DNA of 64,000 nt from Nocardioides flavescens (lineage in GTDB: Bacteria; Actinomycetota; Actinomycetes; Propionibacteriales; Nocardioidaceae), in NCBI RefSeq assembly GCF_009823805.1, contig NZ_WUEK01000005.1, forward strand, positions 62,001 through 126,000, in the 5' to 3' direction. The notes below the pieces were generated by a model. It was not told the origin of the DNA. It did no database searches and saw only the letters and a list, made by a program, of their open reading frames with translations. Positions 21,357 through 30,724 of this stretch are shown here, piece after piece (the first letter of the stretch is position 1; each line of letters opens with the position of its first letter). The translations under genes and the position numbers were made by a program.

Positions 21357-21547
21357 ACTCCCGTGTTATTAGGTCGGGTCATTCGGGGTTGCCAAGTGGG
21401 GTCCACTGGGTGCACACCGGACCGCCGGAGGTCACTGGCCGTTCACCTCCCGGGTGACTTCCGTATCGGAAGTCTCTGTTGGGTCGGCCGGGCGCGCGGA
21501 CGAGGGGTCCGCAGCGCGCGCCTCCCCATCCGAACCGGAGTACTCCT

Positions 21548-24500
21548 ATGCCTTCATCGCGGAAGCGGTTCGGCCTCGGCATCGTTGCCCTGGCCGTCGC
21601 ATCCAGCGGGATCAGCGTCTTCGCCGCTGCTCCAGCCCTTGCCAACCCGACCGGCACCGGCCTGGTCGTCAACGAGGTGTACGGCGCCGGGGGCAACAAC
21701 GGCGCCGTCTACAACGCCGACTTCGTTGAGCTCTACAACCCGACCACGGCGACGATCTCGCTCAGCGGGCTCAACCTGCAGTACCGCGCCAACAACAACA
21801 ACGTCGGCGGCACGCTCGCGCTGACCGGCACGGTCGGAGCGGGTAAGACCTTCCTGGTGCAGATGGGAACGGCCGGCACCAACGGCGCCGCGCTCCCGAC
21901 GCCCGACCAGGTCTCGTCGACCAACATCCAGATGGCCGCCGCGGGCGGGCAGACGATCCTGGGCACCGCGACGACGTACGGCACCGGCGACCTCGCCGGC
22001 GCCGCCGGTGTCGTCGACATGGTCGGCACGAGCGGTGCGCAGAGCTACGAGAAGGCTGCCGCCACCGTCGCCGCGACGACGACGCAGTCGCTCAACCGTG
22101 CCGCGAACGGCGCCGACAGCGACTCCAACGCCGCGGACATCAGCCTCGCCGCGCCGTCGCCCACCCCGGGCGGTGGCGGTGGCACCACCACCCCGACCGA
22201 CCCGCCGCCGACCGGCGGCACGGTGACCCCGATCGCCGAGATCCAGGGCAAGGACGTCGCGACCAGCCCCAAGGCCGGCCAGACCGTGACCGCCCAGGGC
22301 GTCGTGACCGCGGCGTACCCGACCGGCGGGTTCAACGGCTACTACCTCCAGACCGGCGGCACCGGTGGCGCGAACGACGCCACGCCGGGCGCCTCCGACG
22401 CGGTGTTCGTCTACGCGCCCTCGCTCGGCGCGGCGAACTTCCCGGCCGTCGGAGCCTCGGTGCAGGTGACCGGTGCGGTCAGCGAGTTCAACGGCAGCAC
22501 GCAGATCACCTCGAACGCCGTCACCCCGGTGACGCCCGCGCTGAGCGCGGTCACCCCGCTCGCGACGGCGTACCCCACCACCGAGGCGGACCGCGAGGCC
22601 CACGAGGGCGAGCTGCTCGCCCCGACGAACACCTTCACGGTCACCAACACCTACTCCACCAACCAGTACGCCGAGATCGGGCTGGCGACCGGCACCAAGC
22701 CGCTCATCACGCCGACCGAGGTCGCCGACGCGCAGGACACCGCCGCGGTCGCCGCAGTCGTGAAGGACAACTACGAGCGCGGCGTCGTCCTCGACGACGG
22801 CGCGAGCATCAACTTCCTCGGCAGCGACGCCAACAAGGCGATCCCGCTCCCGTGGCTCTCGAAGGCCAACCCGGTCCGGGTCGGGGCACGGGCGACGCTC
22901 ACCAGCCCGGTGATCCTGGAGTCCCGCAACAGCACCTGGAAGTTCCAGCCCCGCCAGCAGGTCACCGGCGACGGCGCGGGCACCGCGACGTTCGCCAACA
23001 CGCGGACCCAGGAGGCGAAGCCCGCCGAGGTCGGCGGCGACATCACGCTGTCGTCGTTCAACGTGCTCAACTACTTCACCCAGACCGCCGAGCTCGCCGG
23101 CTGCACGTCGACCTACAAGGACCGCGCGGGCAACCCGATCACCGCCAACTCCTGCGGTGACACCGGCCCCCGCGGTGCGGCGAACGCCGAGAACCTCGCG
23201 CGCCAGCAGGCCAAGATCGTCGCGGCCATCAACACCCTCGACGCCTCGGTCGTCTCCCTCGAGGAGATCGAGAACTCCGTGAAGTTCGGCAAGGACCGCG
23301 ACCAGGCCCTCCAGACGCTGGTCACGGCGCTCAACACCGCCGCCGGCTCCTCGCGCTGGGCGCTCGTGCCCTCGCCCGCGGCCGCCGACCTGCCCGCCAC
23401 CTCGGCGCAGGACGTCATCCGCACCGCCTTCATCTACCAGCCCGCCGAGGTCGCCCTCGTCGGCTCGTCGAAGGTCCTGACGAACAGCTCGGCGTTCTCC
23501 AACGCCCGCCAGCCGCTCGCCCAGGGCTTCAAGGCCGTCGGCTCGCCCGACTCCGACGCGTTCGCCGTCGTGGTCAACCACTTCAAGTCCAAGGGCTCCG
23601 GCACCGACGACGGCACCGGGCAGGGCAACGCCAACCCCGACCGCATCGCCCAGGCCGGCGCGCTCTCCGACTTCGCCAAGCAGTTCTCGGCCAGCCTCGG
23701 CGGTAGCGGCGCGGTCTTCCTGACCGGAGACTTCAACTCCTACAGCCAGGAGGACCCCATGCAGGTCCTCTACGCCGACGGCTACAGCAATCTCGCGCCC
23801 GAGGGCGAGTACACCTACAGCTTCAGCGGCCAGTCCGGCTCGCTGGACCACGTGCTCGGCAACGCCAAGGCGAAGGCCTGGGTCACCGGCTCGGACGTCT
23901 GGAACATCAACTCCGGTGAGTCCATCGCGTTCGAGTACAGCCGCTACAACTACAACGCGACGGACTTCTACGAGGCCAACGCGTTCCGCTCCTCCGACCA
24001 CGACCCGGTCAAGGTCGGCATCGACGTGCCCGCGGTCGTCCCGGCGGCCCCGGTTGACGTCAACCTGCTCAACATCAACGACTTCCACGGCCGCATCGAC
24101 TCCAACACCACGAAGTTCGCGACGACCATCGAGCAGCTCCGCGCCGCTGCGGGCGAGGGCAGCACGCTGTTCCTCTCCGCCGGCGACAACATCGGCGCCT
24201 CGCTCTTCGCCTCCTCGGTGCAGCAGGACAAGCCCGCGATCGACGTCCTCAACGCCCTCGGGCTGAAGAGCTCGGCCGTCGGCAACCACGAGTTCGACCA
24301 GGGCTTCGCCGACCTCACCGGTCGGGTCGACGCGGCCGCCGACTTCTCCTACCTCGGCGCCAACGTCTACGAGAAGGGCACGACCAAGCCCGCCCTGAAG
24401 GAGTACGACACCTTCACCGTCAACGGCGTGAGCGTGGCCGTGGTCGGCGTCGTCACCCAGGAGACGCCGTCGTTGGTCTCGCCCAGCGGCATCTCCGGCC

Positions 24501-26293
24501 TCGACTTCGGAGACCCGGTCGCTGCGGTCAACCGGGTCGCCGCCCAGCTGAGCGACGGCAACCCCGCGAACGGCGAGGCCCAGGTCATCGTGGCGGAGTA
24601 CCACGAGGGCGCCGGCGCCAACCTGCCCGACACCGCGACCTGCGCGCAGGAGATCGCCGCCGACACGACGTTCGGCAAGATCGCCCGCACCACCTCGGCC
24701 GCCGTCGACGTGATCTTCACCGGTCACACCCACAAGGAGTACGCCTGCAACGGCCCGGTCCCGGGCAGCACGAAGACCCGCCCGATCCTGCAGACCGGCT
24801 CGTACGGCGAGCGCATCGGTCAGGTCCAGCTCAAGGTCGACGCCGCCACCGGTGACGTCGCGTCCTACACCCAGCGCAACGTCGCCCGCGCGACCACCGA
24901 GAACCTGACCTACCCCCGGGTTGCGAAGGTCAAGGAGATCACCGACGCCGCGCTCAAGAACGCCGAGACCGTCGGCAACGTGCAGGTCGGGTCGGTGACC
25001 GCCGACATCACGACGGCCTACACCGCCAACGGGGCGACCCGCGACGACCGGGCCTCGGAGTCCACGCTCGGCGACCTGGTCGCCAACGCGTTCCGCGACG
25101 GCGTCCCGGCCAGCGTCGGCAAGCCCGACCTCGGCATCGTCAACCCCGGCGGCCTGCGCGCCGAGCTCCTCTACAAGGGCACGACGACGACCGGCGTCGA
25201 CAAGGACGGCGTGGTCACCTACAGCGAGGCCAACGCGGTCCTGCCGTTCGCCAACAACATGTGGCTGGTCCGCCTCACCGGCTCCCAGCTCAAGCAGGTC
25301 CTCGAGCAGCAGTGGCAGACCAACGCCGACGGCACCGTGCCCTCGCGTCCCTACCTGCAGCTCGGTCTCTCCGACAACGTCGTGGTGACCACGGACCCGA
25401 CGGCCGCCGCCGGCTCGCGCGTCACGAGCGTGCGGATCAGCGGCCAGCCGCTCGACCCGGCCAAGACCTACACCGTCTCGACCGTGTCGTTCCTCAAGGA
25501 CGGCGGTGACAACTTCCGCGCGTTCGCCCAGGGCACCGGCACCGACACCGCGCTGGTCGACCGCGACCTGTGGATCTCCTACCTGCAGGCCCGTCCCGGT
25601 CTCGCGCCGGACTTCGCCCGTCAGCAGGTCCGCGCCTCCGGGCTGCCGACGGGGCTGGCGGCAGGCCAGTCGACGACGTTCGGTCTCTCACAGCTCGACC
25701 TGACCTCGCTGGGCAGCCCCGCCAACACCTCGGTGACGGCGTCGCTGGTCAGCGGCGGCACCCGTACGACGCTCAGCACCTCGGCCGTCGCCAGCGGTGC
25801 GGCCACGGTCGCCTTCACCGTGCCGGGCACCGCCCGCGCCGATGACGTCGTGGAGGTCGTGGCGGCCCCCAGCCGGACCACGGTGACCATCCCGGTCACC
25901 TCCGGCCCGGTGACAACCACGCCGCCGACCGTGCAGCCCGGCACCCAGCCGGGCCAGCCGACGCAGACCCAGCCGACCCAGCCCGTGACGCCGACGCAGC
26001 CGCCGGCGGTGGACTCGGTAGACAAGGACACCCGCAAGGGCACCGCGACCCTCGCCGTGACGGTGAACGGCCCGGGCAGGGTCGTCCTCTCGGGCGGCAA
26101 GGTCAAGCGGGTCGAGGTCGTCACGACCGCGGCCGGTGAGGTCGAGCTGAAGGTGAAGCTCACGGCCAAGCAGCGCGCCAAGCTGCTCAAGACCGGCAAG
26201 CGCACCGTCACGGTGAAGATCACCTTCACCGGCGCCGACGGCACCACGACCACGACGAAGCAGAAGGTCGTGCTCAAGAAGAAGCGCCGCTGA
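21548..26293 (+). CDS. Secreted ExeM/NucH-type nuclease fused to a 5'-nucleotidase
   Basis: A 1581-residue exported enzyme. A signal peptide (about 1-33, AAAPALA) precedes a lamin-tail domain (about 38-150), a Pro/Gly/Thr linker, and an OB-like region (about 230-400). Next is an endonuclease/exonuclease/phosphatase domain (about 495-825) with SSFNVLNYF, EEIENS, GDFNSY and SSDHDPVKV. A metallophosphoesterase follows (about 835-1070) with NINDFHGR, GDNIGAS, GNHEFD and GHTHKEY, then a 5'-nucleotidase C-terminal domain (about 1145-1350). Ig-like and Lys-rich beta domains end the protein without LPXTG. Together they could cut extracellular DNA and strip phosphate from the nucleotides. The ATG is preceded by GGAG. 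Confidence 0.92.
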   Translation: MPSSRKRFGLGIVALAVASSGISVFAAAPALANPTGTGLVVNEVYGAGGNNGAVYNADFVELYNPTTATISLSGLNLQYRANNNNVGGTLALTGTVGAGKTFLVQMGTAGTNGAALPTPDQVSSTNIQMAAAGGQTILGTATTYGTGDLAGAAGVVDMVGTSGAQSYEKAAATVAATTTQSLNRAANGADSDSNAADISLAAPSPTPGGGGGTTTPTDPPPTGGTVTPIAEIQGKDVATSPKAGQTVTAQGVVTAAYPTGGFNGYYLQTGGTGGANDATPGASDAVFVYAPSLGAANFPAVGASVQVTGAVSEFNGSTQITSNAVTPVTPALSAVTPLATAYPTTEADREAHEGELLAPTNTFTVTNTYSTNQYAEIGLATGTKPLITPTEVADAQDTAAVAAVVKDNYERGVVLDDGASINFLGSDANKAIPLPWLSKANPVRVGARATLTSPVILESRNSTWKFQPRQQVTGDGAGTATFANTRTQEAKPAEVGGDITLSSFNVLNYFTQTAELAGCTSTYKDRAGNPITANSCGDTGPRGAANAENLARQQAKIVAAINTLDASVVSLEEIENSVKFGKDRDQALQTLVTALNTAAGSSRWALVPSPAAADLPATSAQDVIRTAFIYQPAEVALVGSSKVLTNSSAFSNARQPLAQGFKAVGSPDSDAFAVVVNHFKSKGSGTDDGTGQGNANPDRIAQAGALSDFAKQFSASLGGSGAVFLTGDFNSYSQEDPMQVLYADGYSNLAPEGEYTYSFSGQSGSLDHVLGNAKAKAWVTGSDVWNINSGESIAFEYSRYNYNATDFYEANAFRSSDHDPVKVGIDVPAVVPAAPVDVNLLNINDFHGRIDSNTTKFATTIEQLRAAAGEGSTLFLSAGDNIGASLFASSVQQDKPAIDVLNALGLKSSAVGNHEFDQGFADLTGRVDAAADFSYLGANVYEKGTTKPALKEYDTFTVNGVSVAVVGVVTQETPSLVSPSGISGLDFGDPVAAVNRVAAQLSDGNPANGEAQVIVAEYHEGAGANLPDTATCAQEIAADTTFGKIARTTSAAVDVIFTGHTHKEYACNGPVPGSTKTRPILQTGSYGERIGQVQLKVDAATGDVASYTQRNVARATTENLTYPRVAKVKEITDAALKNAETVGNVQVGSVTADITTAYTANGATRDDRASESTLGDLVANAFRDGVPASVGKPDLGIVNPGGLRAELLYKGTTTTGVDKDGVVTYSEANAVLPFANNMWLVRLTGSQLKQVLEQQWQTNADGTVPSRPYLQLGLSDNVVVTTDPTAAAGSRVTSVRISGQPLDPAKTYTVSTVSFLKDGGDNFRAFAQGTGTDTALVDRDLWISYLQARPGLAPDFARQQVRASGLPTGLAAGQSTTFGLSQLDLTSLGSPANTSVTASLVSGGTRTTLSTSAVASGAATVAFTVPGTARADDVVEVVAAPSRTTVTIPVTSGPVTTTPPTVQPGTQPGQPTQTQPTQPVTPTQPPAVDSVDKDTRKGTATLAVTVNGPGRVVLSGGKVKRVEVVTTAAGEVELKVKLTAKQRAKLLKTGKRTVTVKITFTGADGTTTTTKQKVVLKKKRR

Positions 26294-26310
26294 TCCCAGC
26301 GGCGTACGTC

Positions 26311-26344
26311 GGGGCCCGGGTGACCATCGCGTCGCCCGGGCCCC
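26311..26344 (+). terminator. GC-rich hairpin after the nuclease/nucleotidase gene
   Basis: GGGGCCCGGG (26311-26320) pairs perfectly with CCCGGGCCCC (26335-26344) across a 14-base loop, 17 bases after the stop codon. There is no T tract, as is common for high-GC actinobacterial terminators. Confidence 0.65.
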
Positions 26345-26398
26345 GGCCCGTCGTACGGCCGTCAGGGGGCGCTGGCCCCGCCTGGGAGGATGAGCCCC

Positions 26399-27424
26399 AT
26401 GAGTGACACGGCGCCCGCGCGTCCCCCGCAGGTGACGATGGCCGGCTGGATGATCCTGGCCGGCTCGGTGATCGTGGTGCTCATGGCGTTCGGCCAGGTC
26501 TCCGAGCTGCGCTCGCTGCAGACCCGCGAGGCGGTCGAGGACTACCTCTCCACCCCGCCCGGCGACTCGCTCGGCATCGGCGTGCAGGGCGCGCTCCAGG
26601 CGATGCGGGTCATGACGATGGTCGCCGCGGCCTGCGCCGCGGCGACGGCCATCCTCGGCTGGCAGGTGCTCCAGCGGTCGAAGGGTGCGCGGATCGCGCT
26701 CTCGGTGCTTGCCCTCCCGCTGCTCGTGACCGGCCTCGTGACCGGCGGCCTCGTCTCGGCTCTGGTCGTCGCGGCGTCGGTGATGCTGTGGTTCCAGCCG
26801 GCGCGTGACTGGTTCGCAGGCCGCGCCCCGGCGCCGGCCCGCCCGGCTGCCTCGAGCCCCGCTCGTCCGGACCCTTTCGCGGCCTCCGCGCCCTCGCGCG
26901 ACCCGCTGCTCGACCTGCCGCCGCCGTCGGCGCCCCCGCTCCACCCCACGCCGTACGCCTCCGGTCAGGCGTCACGTGTCACGACCGAGGCGCGCCCCGC
27001 CTCCGTGGTGTGGGCCTGCGTGCTGACCTGGATCGCGGCCGGGCTCACCGCGACACTGCTGGTCGTGACCATGCTCGTGGTCGCCGCCGACCCCGACGCC
27101 CTCTTCGCCGAGGTGCGCCGGCAGAACCCCGACCTCGTCGAGCAGGGCATGACCGACGGCGTCATGCGCGCCACGCTGTTCACCCTCGGCGGCGTCATCG
27201 TCGTGTGGTCGGGCGTGGCCCTCGCGCTCGGCGTCCTCACCTGGCGCCGGGTGCGCTGGGCCGCCATCGCCCTCACCGTCTCCGCCGCCTGTGCCGGCGT
27301 GCTCTGCCTGGTCATGCTCATCGGCTCGGTGCTCATGGTCGTGCCGCTCGCCGCCTGCGCTCTCGCCAGCTCGCTGCTCCTGCGCCCCGAGGCGCGGGCG
27401 TGGTACGCCGCCCCGCGGCCCTAG
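26399..27424 (+). CDS. Integral membrane protein of unknown function
   Basis: A 341-residue protein. It has about four hydrophobic helices in the N-terminal half (WMILAGSVIVVLMAFGQV; MVAAACAAATAILGW; two in about residues 100-135). A Pro/Ala/Ser-rich cytoplasmic linker (about 140-195) follows. Four more helices lie after about residue 205. The two halves resemble each other in plan, suggesting an internal duplication. The ATG at 26399 has GGGAGGA eight bases upstream, so it is preferred over the ATG at 26390. No family was recognised. It converges on the aminotransferase gene with four bases between the stops. Confidence 0.75.
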   Translation: MSDTAPARPPQVTMAGWMILAGSVIVVLMAFGQVSELRSLQTREAVEDYLSTPPGDSLGIGVQGALQAMRVMTMVAAACAAATAILGWQVLQRSKGARIALSVLALPLLVTGLVTGGLVSALVVAASVMLWFQPARDWFAGRAPAPARPAASSPARPDPFAASAPSRDPLLDLPPPSAPPLHPTPYASGQASRVTTEARPASVVWACVLTWIAAGLTATLLVVTMLVVAADPDALFAEVRRQNPDLVEQGMTDGVMRATLFTLGGVIVVWSGVALALGVLTWRRVRWAAIALTVSAACAGVLCLVMLIGSVLMVVPLAACALASSLLLRPEARAWYAAPRP

Positions 27425-27428
27425 GGGA

Positions 27429-28601
27429 CTACCGGGCCAGGTCGGCCGAGGCGAGCCGCGAGACGCCCGACTCGATGACCGAGCGGTCCTTGCAGAAGGT
27501 GAACCGCACGAGGTGCGCGCCCTCGGCCTGGTCGTCGTAGAAGACCTGGGAGGGGATGGCGACGACGCCGGCGCGCTCCGGGAGCGCGAGGCAGAACTCC
27601 ATCGCGTCCGACCAGCCGAGGTGGCGGACGTCGGTGGTGGCGAAGTAGGCGCCCCGCGGGACCGACGCCGCGGGCAGCCCGGCGGAGGCGAGCCCGGAGA
27701 GCAGCAGGTCGCGACGCGACTGGAGGTCGCGGGCGAGGTCGGCCGGGAAGTCGGGCTCGGAATCGAGCGCGAGAGCCACCGCCGGCTGCAGCGGCGAGCC
27801 GGAGGTGAAGGTCAGCCACTGCTTGGCCGCCAGCACCGCCGCGACGAGCTCGGCGGGCCCGGTGGCCCAGCCGACCTTCCAGCCGGTGAAGGAGTACGAC
27901 TTGCCGGCTGACGAGAGCGTCAGCGTGCGCTCGGCCATCCCCGGCAGGGTCGCGATCGGTACGTGCTCGACGCCGTCGTAGACCAGGTGCTCGTAGACCT
28001 CGTCGGTGATGACGACCAGGTCGTGCTCGATCGCCACGTCGGCCACCGCCTGCAGCTCGGCGCGGGTGAGCACGGTGCCGGTGGGGTTGTGCGGGGAGTT
28101 GAGGAGCACGAAGCGGGTGCGGGGCGTGACCGCTGCCCGGAGCTCGTCGACGTCGAGGCGGAACGCCGGCGCGCGCAGCGTCACGGGCCGTCGTACGCCG
28201 CCCACCATCTGCAGCACCGCGCGGTAGGAGTCGTAGTAGGGCTCGAGGACGACCACCTCGTCGCCGGGGTCGACCAGCCCGAGCAGGGCGCCGGCGACCG
28301 CCTCGGTGCAGCCGGTGGTGATCACGACCTGGGTGTCGGGGTCGAGCTCGAGGCCGTAGTGCCGCGCCTGGTGGCGGGCGACGGCGGAGCGCAGGTCAGG
28401 CACGCCCGGGCCGGGGGCGTACTGGTTGCGCCCGCCCTCGAGCGCCGCGACCGCCGCCGCGATGACCGACGGCGGACCGTCGGCGTCCGGGAACCCCTGC
28501 CCGAGGTTGACCGAGCCGGTGCGGACCGCGAGCGCCGACATCTGCGTGAAGATCGTCGGGGCGATGCCCTGCAGCCGGGTGGCCAGACGCGCGGAGTCCA
28601 C
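27429..28601 (-). CDS. Class I/II PLP aminotransferase (DapC/KAT-like)
   Basis: A 390-residue fold-type I aminotransferase. Seen are NLGQGFPDADGP near the N-terminus, NSPHNPTGTV (cofactor and substrate binding, about residue 168), DEVYEHLVYDG, and SSAGKSYSFTGWKVGW with the Schiff-base Lys (about 235). The C-terminal Arg motif VRFTFCKD completes the site. The family includes kynurenine/methionine aminotransferases and the N-succinyldiaminopimelate aminotransferase DapC, and sequence reading alone does not separate them. It has a GTG start, divergent from pyrE with 24 bases between. Confidence 0.9.
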   Translation of the reverse strand: MDSARLATRLQGIAPTIFTQMSALAVRTGSVNLGQGFPDADGPPSVIAAAVAALEGGRNQYAPGPGVPDLRSAVARHQARHYGLELDPDTQVVITTGCTEAVAGALLGLVDPGDEVVVLEPYYDSYRAVLQMVGGVRRPVTLRAPAFRLDVDELRAAVTPRTRFVLLNSPHNPTGTVLTRAELQAVADVAIEHDLVVITDEVYEHLVYDGVEHVPIATLPGMAERTLTLSSAGKSYSFTGWKVGWATGPAELVAAVLAAKQWLTFTSGSPLQPAVALALDSEPDFPADLARDLQSRRDLLLSGLASAGLPAASVPRGAYFATTDVRHLGWSDAMEFCLALPERAGVVAIPSQVFYDDQAEGAHLVRFTFCKDRSVIESGVSRLASADLAR

Positions 28602-28625
28602 CTCAGCACGCTAGCGTGGCGAGCC

Positions 28626-29192
28626 GTGAGCGCCGACCACGCAGACCAGACCAGCACCGTCGACCCGGGCCTCGCCGCCGACATCGACGCCACCTGCCGG
28701 CTGTCGGGCGAGTTCACGCTCCGCTCGGGCCAGGTCTCGGACACCTACTTCGACAAGTACCTCTTCGAGGCCGACCCGCTGCTGCTCGCCCGCGTGGCGC
28801 GCCTGATGGTGCCCAAGCTCCCCGACGGCACCCAGCTGCTCGGCGGCCTCGAGCTCGGCGGCGTGCCGATCGCGACGGTGGTGAGCAGCCTGACCGGGCT
28901 GCCGAGCCTGTTCGTGCGCAAGCAGGCCAAGGAGTACGGCACCTGCAAGCTCGCCGAGGGCCCCGACGTCTCCGGCCGCCGGATCACGCTCATCGAGGAC
29001 GTCATCACGACCGGGGGAGCGGTCCGCGACGCGACCCGCGCCCTGCGCGAGCTCGGCGCGGTCGTCGAAGTCGTCGTCTGCGCGATCGACCGCAGCCCGG
29101 AGGGCGAGAACCCGCTCGCCGACGTCGACCTCGAGGTGCGCTCCGTGCTCACCCGCGCCGACCTCGACGCCGCGGCGGCCGCGCGCGGCTGA
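28626..29192 (+). CDS. pyrE: Orotate phosphoribosyltransferase
   Basis: Transfers phosphoribose from PRPP to orotate to make OMP in de novo pyrimidine synthesis, in the cytosol. The 188-residue product has SGEFTLRSGQVSDTYFDKY near the N-terminus (orotate site), VRKQAKEYGT (flexible loop Lys residues), and the PRPP-binding motif RITLIEDVITTGGAV at about residues 119-133. It has a GTG start. The gene is monocistronic as far as visible and converges on the DedA gene. Confidence 0.93.
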   Translation: MSADHADQTSTVDPGLAADIDATCRLSGEFTLRSGQVSDTYFDKYLFEADPLLLARVARLMVPKLPDGTQLLGGLELGGVPIATVVSSLTGLPSLFVRKQAKEYGTCKLAEGPDVSGRRITLIEDVITTGGAVRDATRALRELGAVVEVVVCAIDRSPEGENPLADVDLEVRSVLTRADLDAAAAARG

Positions 29193-29239
29193 CGCTCAGC
29201 TGGCTCGCGCCCGACCCGCGGGCCGGCGTACGCCGGGAC

Positions 29240-29962
29240 TCAGCCCTCGGTGGCCGCGGCTCCGTCGGCCTCGTCGTGCTCGTCGTGGCGGTGCTTGAGC
29301 CACTCGACGACGAGCGGCACCACGGTGAAGGCGAGGATGGCGACGGTGACGTAGTCGATGTTCTCGCCGAGCCACGGGAAGGCCGCGCCGAGGAAGTAGC
29401 CGAGCAGCGTGATCGAGACGACCCACAGCACCGCGCCGACCGCGCTCCACATGAAGAAGCGGCGCCGCTCCATGAGCGTCACGCCGGCGACGACCGTGAT
29501 GTAGGTGCGCACGAACGGCACGAACCGGCCGAGGACCAGCGCCTTGGAGCCGTGGCGGTCGAAGAACTTCGCGGTGTTGTCGAGGTACTTCCGCTTGAGG
29601 ATGCGACCGTCGCGCTCGTAGAGCGGCGGCCCGATCTTGCGCCCGATCTCATAGCCGACGACGTTGCCGGCGAACGCCGCGACCGTCAGCAGCCCGATCG
29701 CGAGGACCAGCTCGAGCGGCTCGTTGGTGAAGCCGAAGACCGAGTAGCCCGTCGCGTTGCTGCCCGCGATGAACAGCCCGAGCGCGAACAGCAGCGTGTC
29801 GCCGGGCAGGAACGGGAAGAACAGCCCGCACTCCACGAAGACGATCAGCAGCGCGATCCAGATGAACGCCGAGCCGTAGTGCTGCTGGAGCCACGCGGGG
29901 TCCAGCCACTTGATGCCGAGGAGCATGGGCTGGACGAGGGACGTGACGTCCGGCAGTGACAC
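29240..29962 (-). CDS. DedA-family (VTT domain) membrane protein
   Basis: A 240-residue polytopic membrane protein. DedA features are LLIVFVECGLFFPFLPGDTLLFALG (two blocks of one motif), GNVVGYEIGRKIG, and the FDRHGSKALVLGRFVPFVRT region with the functional Arg residues, then GYFLGA. DedA proteins are linked to lipid (undecaprenyl phosphate or phosphatidylethanolamine) flipping and membrane homeostasis. The GTG at 29962 gives a short N-terminal amphipathic stretch. The internal ATG at 29925 is an alternative. The C-terminus is charged (His/Asp/Glu) and cytoplasmic. Confidence 0.9.
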   Translation of the reverse strand: MSLPDVTSLVQPMLLGIKWLDPAWLQQHYGSAFIWIALLIVFVECGLFFPFLPGDTLLFALGLFIAGSNATGYSVFGFTNEPLELVLAIGLLTVAAFAGNVVGYEIGRKIGPPLYERDGRILKRKYLDNTAKFFDRHGSKALVLGRFVPFVRTYITVVAGVTLMERRRFFMWSAVGAVLWVVSITLLGYFLGAAFPWLGENIDYVTVAILAFTVVPLVVEWLKHRHDEHDEADGAAATEG

Positions 29963-30041
29963 GCCCTCACGGTACCTGTCCTCGCTGTGCGTCCGCTGTC
30001 CGCCCGGGGTGGGTGTGAGCCACGTCTTAGGCTGGCCCCCC

Positions 30042-30719
30042 GTGAGCGAGACCGGCGACGAGCGTGCGCCGTACGACCCGATGCCGCACGGCCCGCCCGA
30101 GGTCGGCGTCGGGCCGTGGGAGGGGCCGTGGCCCGAGGGCGAGGAGTACGACGCCGCGCTGCTCGCCGAGGGCGACCGGCGCAACGTCGTCGACCGCTAC
30201 CGCTACTGGACGCTCGAGGCGATCGTCGCCGACCTCGACACCCGGCGCCACGGGTTCCACGTCGCGATCGAGAACTGGCAGCACGACTTCAACATCGGCA
30301 CCGTCGTGCGCACGGCCAACGCGTTCCTCGCCGCCGAGGTGCACATCGTCGGCAACCGTCGCTGGAACAAGCGCGGCGCGATGGTCACCGACCGCTACCA
30401 GCACGTGCGCCACCACCCGACGGTCGCCGACCTGGCGTCCTACCTGTCCGGGCTGGACGTCGCGTTGTGGGGCGTCGACAACCTCCCCGGCTCGCTGCCG
30501 CTGGAGACGACCGAGGTGCCGCGCGACGTCTGCTTCCTGTTCGGTCAGGAGGGTCCCGGGCTGTCGGAGTCGGCGCGCGAGGCCTGCGACGCGACGTTCT
30601 CGATCGCGCAGTTCGGATCCACCCGCTCCATCAACGCCTCGGCCGCCGCCGCCATCGCGATGCACTCCTGGGTCCGCGCCCACGCCGACCTCTCCGGCGA
30701 GACCGCCTGGCGCGGCTGA
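30042..30719 (+). CDS. TrmH/SpoU-family RNA 2'-O-methyltransferase
   Basis: A 225-residue SPOUT methyltransferase that uses S-adenosylmethionine to methylate a ribose 2'-OH in tRNA or rRNA. The three motifs are seen: motif 1 FNIGTVVRTANAF (about residue 88), motif 2 CFLFGQEGPGLS (about 167), and motif 3 STRSINASAAAAIAMHSW (about 197). An acidic, Pro-rich N-terminal extension of about 45 residues precedes the domain. The RNA target is not readable from sequence. The start is a GTG. It overlaps nothing and converges on the sigma-factor gene. Confidence 0.9.
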   Translation: MSETGDERAPYDPMPHGPPEVGVGPWEGPWPEGEEYDAALLAEGDRRNVVDRYRYWTLEAIVADLDTRRHGFHVAIENWQHDFNIGTVVRTANAFLAAEVHIVGNRRWNKRGAMVTDRYQHVRHHPTVADLASYLSGLDVALWGVDNLPGSLPLETTEVPRDVCFLFGQEGPGLSESAREACDATFSIAQFGSTRSINASAAAAIAMHSWVRAHADLSGETAWRG

Positions 30720-30724
30720 CGCCG

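Larger units (their letters stand above)
18480..21360. other. Low-GC single-gene island
   Basis: From about 18480 to 21360 the DNA is visibly richer in A/T than the flanking clpB and nuclease genes, with many codons ending in A or T, in both coding and non-coding parts. It contains one gene (18648-21182). The 276 bases after clpB and the bases 21217-21327 show no gene or clear element. I found no flanking direct repeats, integrase or tRNA. The boundaries are approximate and set by eye. Confidence 0.65.

Noticed and set aside
29222..29235. CCGGCGTACGCCGG palindrome between pyrE and DedA as a specific operator
   Set aside because: The GGCGTACGCC-type sequence recurs widely in this GC-rich DNA, including inside genes, so the site carries little information on its own.
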